Part shown: positions 59,290 to 64,000 of the stretch, piece by piece
How the letters are laid out: each line of letters starts with the position of its first letter
Position numbering within the stretch: the stretch's first letter is position 1
DNA from: Theropithecus gelada
Lineage: Eukaryota > Chordata > Mammalia > Primates > Cercopithecidae
Assembly (NCBI RefSeq): GCF_003255815.1
Contig: NC_037682.1
Span: forward strand, 43,975,011-44,039,010
Direction: 5' to 3'
DNA length: 64,000 nucleotides
Notes under the pieces: generated by a model
Told to the model about the DNA's origin: nothing
The model's database searches: none
Seen by the model: only the letters and a program-made list of their open reading frames with translations
Translations under genes and position numbers: made by a program

Positions 59290-59500
59290 AGCAATGCAAC
59301 CGAATGATTCATATTAGAATGAACTTAGATAAGTGATTTAACCTATATGAATATATTTCTTTGTGGGTAATATGGGAATTAAACTTACTTGACACTGTTT
59401 TGTTGAGATGCTCTAAAAACAAAATGTCTTTGAAAGTGTCTGTGACTGTAAAGAGCTATATATATAAATGGTAGCTATGATTGATAAAACTGTTCTCAAA
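59290..59500 (+). mobile_element. MIR fragment
   Basis: 'agataagtgatttaacctatatg', 'gtaatatgggaattaaacttac', 'gtgactgtaaagagc' and 'aaatggtagctatgat' keep sense MIR order. Confidence 0.68.
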
Positions 59501-59584
59501 TAAAGAAGCTCTAGATAACAGTTTGTACCCTATGACTCTTTACTACCTACTAATTTATATTATCTACTGTTTGCTAATTAGCCT

Positions 59585-59730
59585 TTCTCTAATTTTGATG
59601 ACAGTGTTGGGAGATACAGATTGAGAGGTTATATAACTTGATCAAGGTCACATGGTAAGTGGCAAAAAACGCCCAGCTCAAAAAGGCATACTGTGACCCC
59701 ACTGCCCTGATGTAGAAATGCCCTGTGGCT
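59585..59730 (-). mobile_element. MIR fragment, antisense
   Basis: 'attgagaggttatataacttgatcaaggtcacatggtaagtggcaaaaa' is the antisense MIR core. Confidence 0.82.
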
Positions 59731-59849
59731 ACAGGTATTACAATGTCATCCTTCCGACACTTTCAATATACAACCTCCATATTAATGATTTGGCCCAAGA
59801 AAAATGAACACCTCTGTAGAAGGAAGGCTGAAGGCAGTACGGCATACCG

Positions 59850-60090
59850 GAAAAAAAAGCACAGAATTTTAAATACCAGACAAGAATTTAAGTTCTAGTT
59901 GTCCCCCTGTTCTTAGCTTTGCAAACATAAGCTATTTCTTTAACCCCTTAGCCTCAATTTTCTCATCTGCAAAATCAGGATGATGATAGCAATATAATCC
60001 TCATTAAACTGTTATGAGATTTTTTAAAAGATAATATAGTACCTGGAAAAATGCACTAGACACTACAAAGATCTGTACTAATAGAAAATA
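59850..60090 (+). mobile_element. MIR SINE
   Basis: 'ttagcctcaattttctcatctgcaaaatcaggatgatgatagcaatataatcctcattaaactgttatgagat' with the upstream 'taagttctagttg' part, sense orientation. Confidence 0.84.
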
Positions 60091-60309
60091 TTACTATTAT
60101 AGCAATCCCTTACAAGGAAGAGTGTATTAACTTGAGAATGATGAAGAAAGTCTCTCAGAACATCAATGCAGTGTAGATGGTATATAGGGTTACCATAGTA
60201 ACACACTCAGAATTCAGAATTCAACTGAGAAAAAACACAGAAGATATGAGCTCTTGCAGTTAGTTGTCAAAACTTTTGTATTCAGCCTTGCTTTTTTGAG
60301 AAGAGTGGC

Positions 60310-60455
60310 AAAGGGAAGTTTTTAAAAGCCTGAGCTTTGGGGCACAAAGAGCTGTTCAAATCACAGCTCTGACACTTCCTAGTCCTATAATCTTGTGCAT
60401 ACTACCTTACCAGAACTTAATCTCAGTTTATCCAATAAATTAGGATAATCATTGA
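60310..60455 (+). mobile_element. MIR 5' half
   Basis: 'aaaagcctgagctttggggcac', 'caaatcacagctctgacacttcctag' and 'aacttaatctcagtttatcc' are the sense MIR 5' half. Confidence 0.75.
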
Positions 60456-60459
60456 TTCA

Positions 60460-60960
60460 TTCATTCAATAAATATTTCTTGAGTGCAAACTGAGTTCCAG
60501 GGACTGTTCCAAGAGCTGGGCTGTAGCAGCAAACACTGACAAAAAAATCTTTGCATTCATGGTGGGTGACCATCAAGTGGGAGGAACAGATAATACACAA
60601 GATAGATCGGTGCTACATTTAGTGTCTTTAATGGTGAAAAGTGCAATAGAAAAAATGAACAGCAGGGAAATTAGGTGCTATTATCTGGGGCCAGGTTCAG
60701 TATTGCAATCTTAATGGAATGGTAGAAAATGTCTTACTAATAAGTAACATTTAAATAGAAACCTAAAAGCAGGTTAAGAAATGAATCCTAGATATATATG
60801 GAGGAAAAACATCCCCGAAAGAGAGAACACTAGGTATAAATGCCCTGAGGTATTGCTGATATGTTTGAAACATGGCCAGGGGAAGGGATGTAGAAATACG
60901 TGGTGAAATTAGACAAGCAATGTGGGGTGAAGGATGTTGGTCAATGCTTACCTTCTGGAT
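60460..60960 (-). mobile_element. L2 LINE fragment, antisense
   Basis: Starts with the antisense L2 3' end 'ttcattcattcaataaatatttcttgagtgc' and 'ccagggactgttccaagagctgggctgtagcagcaaacactgac', and goes on to 'taaatgccctgaggtattgc...catggccaggggaagg'. Confidence 0.88.
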
Positions 60961-61829
60961 TATGAAGATTAAGTGACATACATCAATCCTGTAGCACGAA
61001 GTCTAGCTTAAATGAAGGTCTAGCCTAAACATTAAATAAGAGCTATGTTGTTTAAATGGTTCCTTCACCATTCTGACCCTAATTTTCAGAGACTAGGGAA
61101 GTATTGCTACTGTGAAAGACACTGGGAAAAATATACATATGAAAATAAATGCAAACATCTCCAAAAGGCTAATGCATGGAATTTATGGAGAACACACAAG
61201 TGAATGCAGTATTTCCATATAGCTGGAGACCAAGAATCTGGAAAAGTTTTAGGCTTGCCCTTCAGTGTTAGCATCATTTTACTGAAACACAGTACCATAA
61301 GAATTTGCTGACAGTAAATTTAAAAGTGCTTAAAAGTGCAGTATGCAGTTCTTTAACCATTCCAATCAGATGGTCTGCTCCAAAAGAAACCGCTGGGCAA
61401 TTTAAGAACCAGGAAAATACTATATCTGGCCATTCTTATCTGATCAGTGCTACGAAAGGCCACAGCTTTGTCTATGGAAGGAAGTGGGGACTCGCTTATC
61501 TTCCTGAAATGAACCTCTAGTTTATGAATATCAAGATTTTTTAAATAAGATTTTAATGCTTTTGTCATTCAGAACATGATATGCAAATCCAACATGCCCT
61601 CATTTATATATATAACACCTATATATATAATTAACACTTTGGAATGGGAAGAATGGCACCAGTAGGAAAGGAATAGAAGAAAAATAGTGTTTTGGTTTGG
61701 AGATACTCTGGGTTAATAATTATTACACAGATTCAGCAATACTTTGAAGGGGTTTTTTTTGGGGGGGGGTGATTAGAAAGGGAAGTTAAACAAATGTTGG
61801 TTGTGCTACAGGGATGGGTGGTAGGAAGA
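60961..61829. other. unassigned sequence, no gene
   Basis: No clear retroelement. Contains an AT hairpin (11-bp arms 61604-61614 and 61620-61630) and adjoining G4-T8-G9 homopolymers at 61749-61769. Mirror frames of 71 aa on both strands at 61305-61568 are unsupported. Confidence 0.45.
61749..61769. repeat. adjacent G4, T8, G9 homopolymers
   Basis: The runs of four G, eight T and nine G directly abut. Long G homopolymers are rare in primate DNA and error-prone in sequencing. Confidence 0.9.
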
Positions 61830-62445
61830 AACGGAAGAGAAAACAAGTAAACATGCAATTAAATGTAATACATTTTATGAAGGGAAAATCAAGTTGATAT
61901 GGAGTGCACTGGAGGGAACCTAATCTTGAGCAAAGAGTCTGAAAAATATCTTGGAAGAAAAGCTTACAATCTATGTGAGAACATAGGAAAAGATGGGACT
62001 GCGTATTATGGGAAGAAGAAGGAAACTAGAGAAAGAAAAACAGAGTTGCTTTGATAAAATTTTACAGTGTTTAGTGGAGGAGGAATATTGATTAAAAGTT
62101 AAAATGGAAAAGGTACTCAGAGCGAGTCATTGATGCTATTGTAAGAAGGTTGGTGTTTATAACGAAAGCACTGGAAAAGATTAAATTTTTTCAGCAGGGA
62201 GACGTTTTGATTATAGTTATATTTTATAAGGATTATACTGGCTGCAATGCAGGAAGAACATTTTTGTGAGGGAGGAGCAAGACTGGGGATTTGAAGACTT
62301 GTCTTCTGAAATCATTTCAGGCAAAAAACAACTATAAGTGGTTTATACTAGGAGGTAGGATGGAGGAAAAAAAGAAAATGCACTTTAGTGATTGAATGGA
62401 AAACTGAGGGAGAAGGAGACGTCAGGGATAACTCTGGCTACATAT
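61830..62445 (-). mobile_element. L2 LINE fragment, antisense (second copy)
   Basis: 'aaaacaagtaaacatgcaatta', 'tcagcagggagacgttttgattatag', 'ggattatactggctgcaatgcagg' and 'ggagacgtcagggataactctggc' match the antisense L2 reverse-transcriptase and 3' regions in order. Confidence 0.8.
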
Positions 62446-62574
62446 GATCCAAAAATATCAGGAATGCAGGCATGTGATTGACAACAATATTTTTTTCATC
62501 CTTCCCAAGACGTATCATAACTATTGTGGCTTTGGAGACTAATACAAAACTAAAAGAGTTTCTTCTTGTTAAAT

Positions 62575-63490
62575 TGTCTACTTTTTCAGTAAATGTTTCA
62601 CGCAGTTCCTGTGTGCTAGGCACTACCCTGGCCTCCAGAAATACAATGGCAGACAGAACCCCTGCCCTCCTGGAGTTGATATTCTGGCTGGGCAGTGAAG
62701 CCATATGAAAAGTACTATTGTGTCAGAGAGTGATAAAGGCTCCGAAGAACAATAACACAGCAATGGGGAGGAGGAAATGTATTATTTTAGATAGGGGTCA
62801 GGACCTGTCTGAGGAGGTAATGTTTGTGCAGAAACCTTTTTCACAGGAGGGAGGTGACAGTGAAAATATCTGAGGGAAGAACATTCCAAGCAAACAAAGC
62901 AGTAAGGAAAACACGGTGTGAGTTGGTTGAAGGTAAATAAGTTAAAAAATGATAATAAAATAAAATAATTTTTAAAAAGTAAGGAAAATATAACTGACAT
63001 GTTCTAGGAAAACCAAGAAGACAATTATGGCCAGAAAAAGAGGATAAAAAGTGAGGGAGAGCACACTGAACGGTGAGGACAAACAAATTTCATAGGTAGG
63101 TGGGCCCAGAGTAACTAGGGCATTATAGGCCATTGTAATAATTTTGACTTTTATGCAGTGAAAATGGGGAGTTATAAAGAATGTGAAGCAAAGGAATGAC
63201 AAGATATAACTTAGGTTTCAATAATGTCCCTTTGGCTACTATGTTAAAAGGAGACTATAGGTGCATAACAGTGGAAGGAAGATGAGTTAGGAGATTTTTT
63301 GCCATCATCTAGATTAGAGCTTATGACGTAAAAAGCAACGTAAAAGGGTGACACCAGTGGAGATCATACGAAGTTGGGATTTAAGATATATTTTAAAAGC
63401 TAAGCCAAAGGTTTTGAATATGCAGTGCAAAATAAAGAAATCACGGATGATTTCAAGACCTCAGCCCAGAGAGTGTGAAAGATTCTAGTT
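62575..63490 (-). mobile_element. L2 LINE fragment, antisense (third copy)
   Basis: A long antisense L2 piece. 'cagttcctgtgtgctaggcactaccctggcc', 'ggcagacagaacccctgccctcctggagttgatattctgg', 'gaagaacattccaagcaaac', 'ggcattataggccattgtaat', 'gagttaggagattttttgccatcatctagattagag' and 'gatgatttcaagacctcagcccagag' run from the 3' end into the reverse-transcriptase region. Confidence 0.88.
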
Positions 63491-63534
63491 TGCCATCAAA
63501 TGTAATGAAAGAAGACTTGGAAGAAGCAGTATGA

Positions 63535-63643
63535 GTCTGTGGCCATACCACCTTTAACATGCCCGATCTTGTCTGATCTTGAGAACCCAAGGGTCAGGCC
63601 TGATTGGTACTGGCTAGTTAGTAACATGGGGTTTTGTAGAATT
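63535..63643 (+). pseudogene. 5S rRNA retropseudogene
   Basis: Starts 'gtctgtggccataccacc' and 'gcccgatcttgtctgatctt', matching the 5S rRNA 5' half (GTCTACGGCCATACCACC, GCCCGATCTCGTCTGATCT). 'gggtcaggcctgattggtact' matches its middle and 'ggttttgtag' its end. About 109 nt against the 121 nt of real 5S: the box A region is altered ('gagaacccaa') and part of the box C region is lost, so polymerase III transcription is unlikely. An A11 tail at 63644-63654 shows retroposition. 'aagcagtatga' upstream and 'aagcaatttga' after the tail are a possible decayed target-site duplication. Confidence 0.92.
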
Positions 63644-63883
63644 AAAAAAAAAAAGCAATTTGAAGGGGGAAAATCAGGACTATTCTGGATTATTGGAAAC
63701 AATAACTAATTTTTCTATTATTTTTATTAATATCATGCTTATGATCAATATGTAAATCTGTATGTGTGTAATAGGCAAAGAGAATATCCCAAACAAAAGC
63801 TCAGAGGTCTGAAAAATTAAAAGCTCATTTCAGTGACTTGAAGTAGTTTAGAATGGGCTGCAGCTTAAGATTTCTTTAAAGAG

Positions 63884-64000
63884 GAGGGGCGCGGTGGCTC
63901 ACGCCTGTAATACCAGCACTTTGGGAGGCCGAGGTGTGCGGATCAGGAGGCCAGGAGATCAAGACCATCCTGGCTAACACGGCGAAACCCTTTCTCTACT
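63884..64000 (+). mobile_element. AluY-like, cut by the window edge
   Basis: Left arm from 'ggggcgcggtggctcacgcc' to 'ctttctctact' at the window end. It keeps several CpGs and 'gatcaagaccatcctggctaacac', which suggests a fairly young copy. The first bases are altered ('gaggagg'). Confidence 0.93.

Noticed and set aside
1..64000. CRISPR array, bacterial operon or phage content
   Set aside because: The window is full of primate Alu and L1 elements. No regularly spaced direct repeats and no prokaryotic gene density are present.
1..64000. tRNA, U6, Y RNA or 7SK genes
   Set aside because: I looked for their conserved start and box motifs on reading and saw none; only the broken 5S copy is present. 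A tRNAscan-SE and Rfam scan would be decisive.
1..64000. Human or great-ape origin
   Set aside because: The two young AluY copies carry variants that I associate with Old World monkeys. This rests on remembered consensus text, so an orthologue comparison should confirm it.

Overview
This is nuclear DNA of a primate. I find no supportable protein-coding gene, no CpG island, no functional RNA gene and no CRISPR array. Alu, L1PA-type L1, FLAM and MaLR LTRs together mark an anthropoid primate. Two AluY copies (17411-17719, 31252-31554) carry the 'ctcaagcctg' left-arm variant, and the first also has 'gatccggccactgc'. From memory these are changes of the Old World monkey AluY lineage, so a macaque- or baboon-like cercopithecoid is more likely than human. 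All repeat names come from reading by eye; no RepeatMasker run was possible.

1-5.4 kb: AluS, a solo MaLR LTR, then a large inverted repeat with two arms of about 0.58 kb (1850-2424 and 3552-4143) around a 1.1 kb spacer that holds a MIR fragment and a CA microsatellite. 5.4-13.6 kb: an old + strand L1M interrupted by two Alus and by a younger 5'-truncated L1 (7873-11755), whose broken ORF2 still shows endonuclease, reverse transcriptase and C-terminal Cys/His motifs. 13.6-21.8 kb: sparse MIR and L2, one young AluY, a FLAM monomer and an LTR remnant. 21.8-28.3 kb: a long antisense L1M with two antisense Alus inside.

28.3-35.4 kb: mostly unique sequence with an LTR remnant, L2, MIR, a tiny twin-primed L1 insertion of about 64 bp, and the second lineage-type AluY. 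The stretch 32.1-35.4 kb is nearly free of recognisable repeats. 35.4-55 kb: unique sequence with MIR, L2, an AluJ with an intact target-site duplication, an L1 3' end, an MLT1 LTR, a CR1/L3-like remnant and a striking cluster of perfect hairpins at 46160-46251. 55-58.4 kb: an old + strand L1 (L1ME/HAL1 type). 58.7-63.5 kb: a dense run of MIR and antisense L2 fragments. The window closes with a 5S rRNA retropseudogene and an AluY cut by the window edge.

No genes act together here. The interest lies in genome-evolution scars: the inverted duplication, three separate sites of perfect short hairpins that look like replication template switches, nested retrotransposons, and retroposed copies with intact target-site duplications. 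I found no evidence for a new molecular system.
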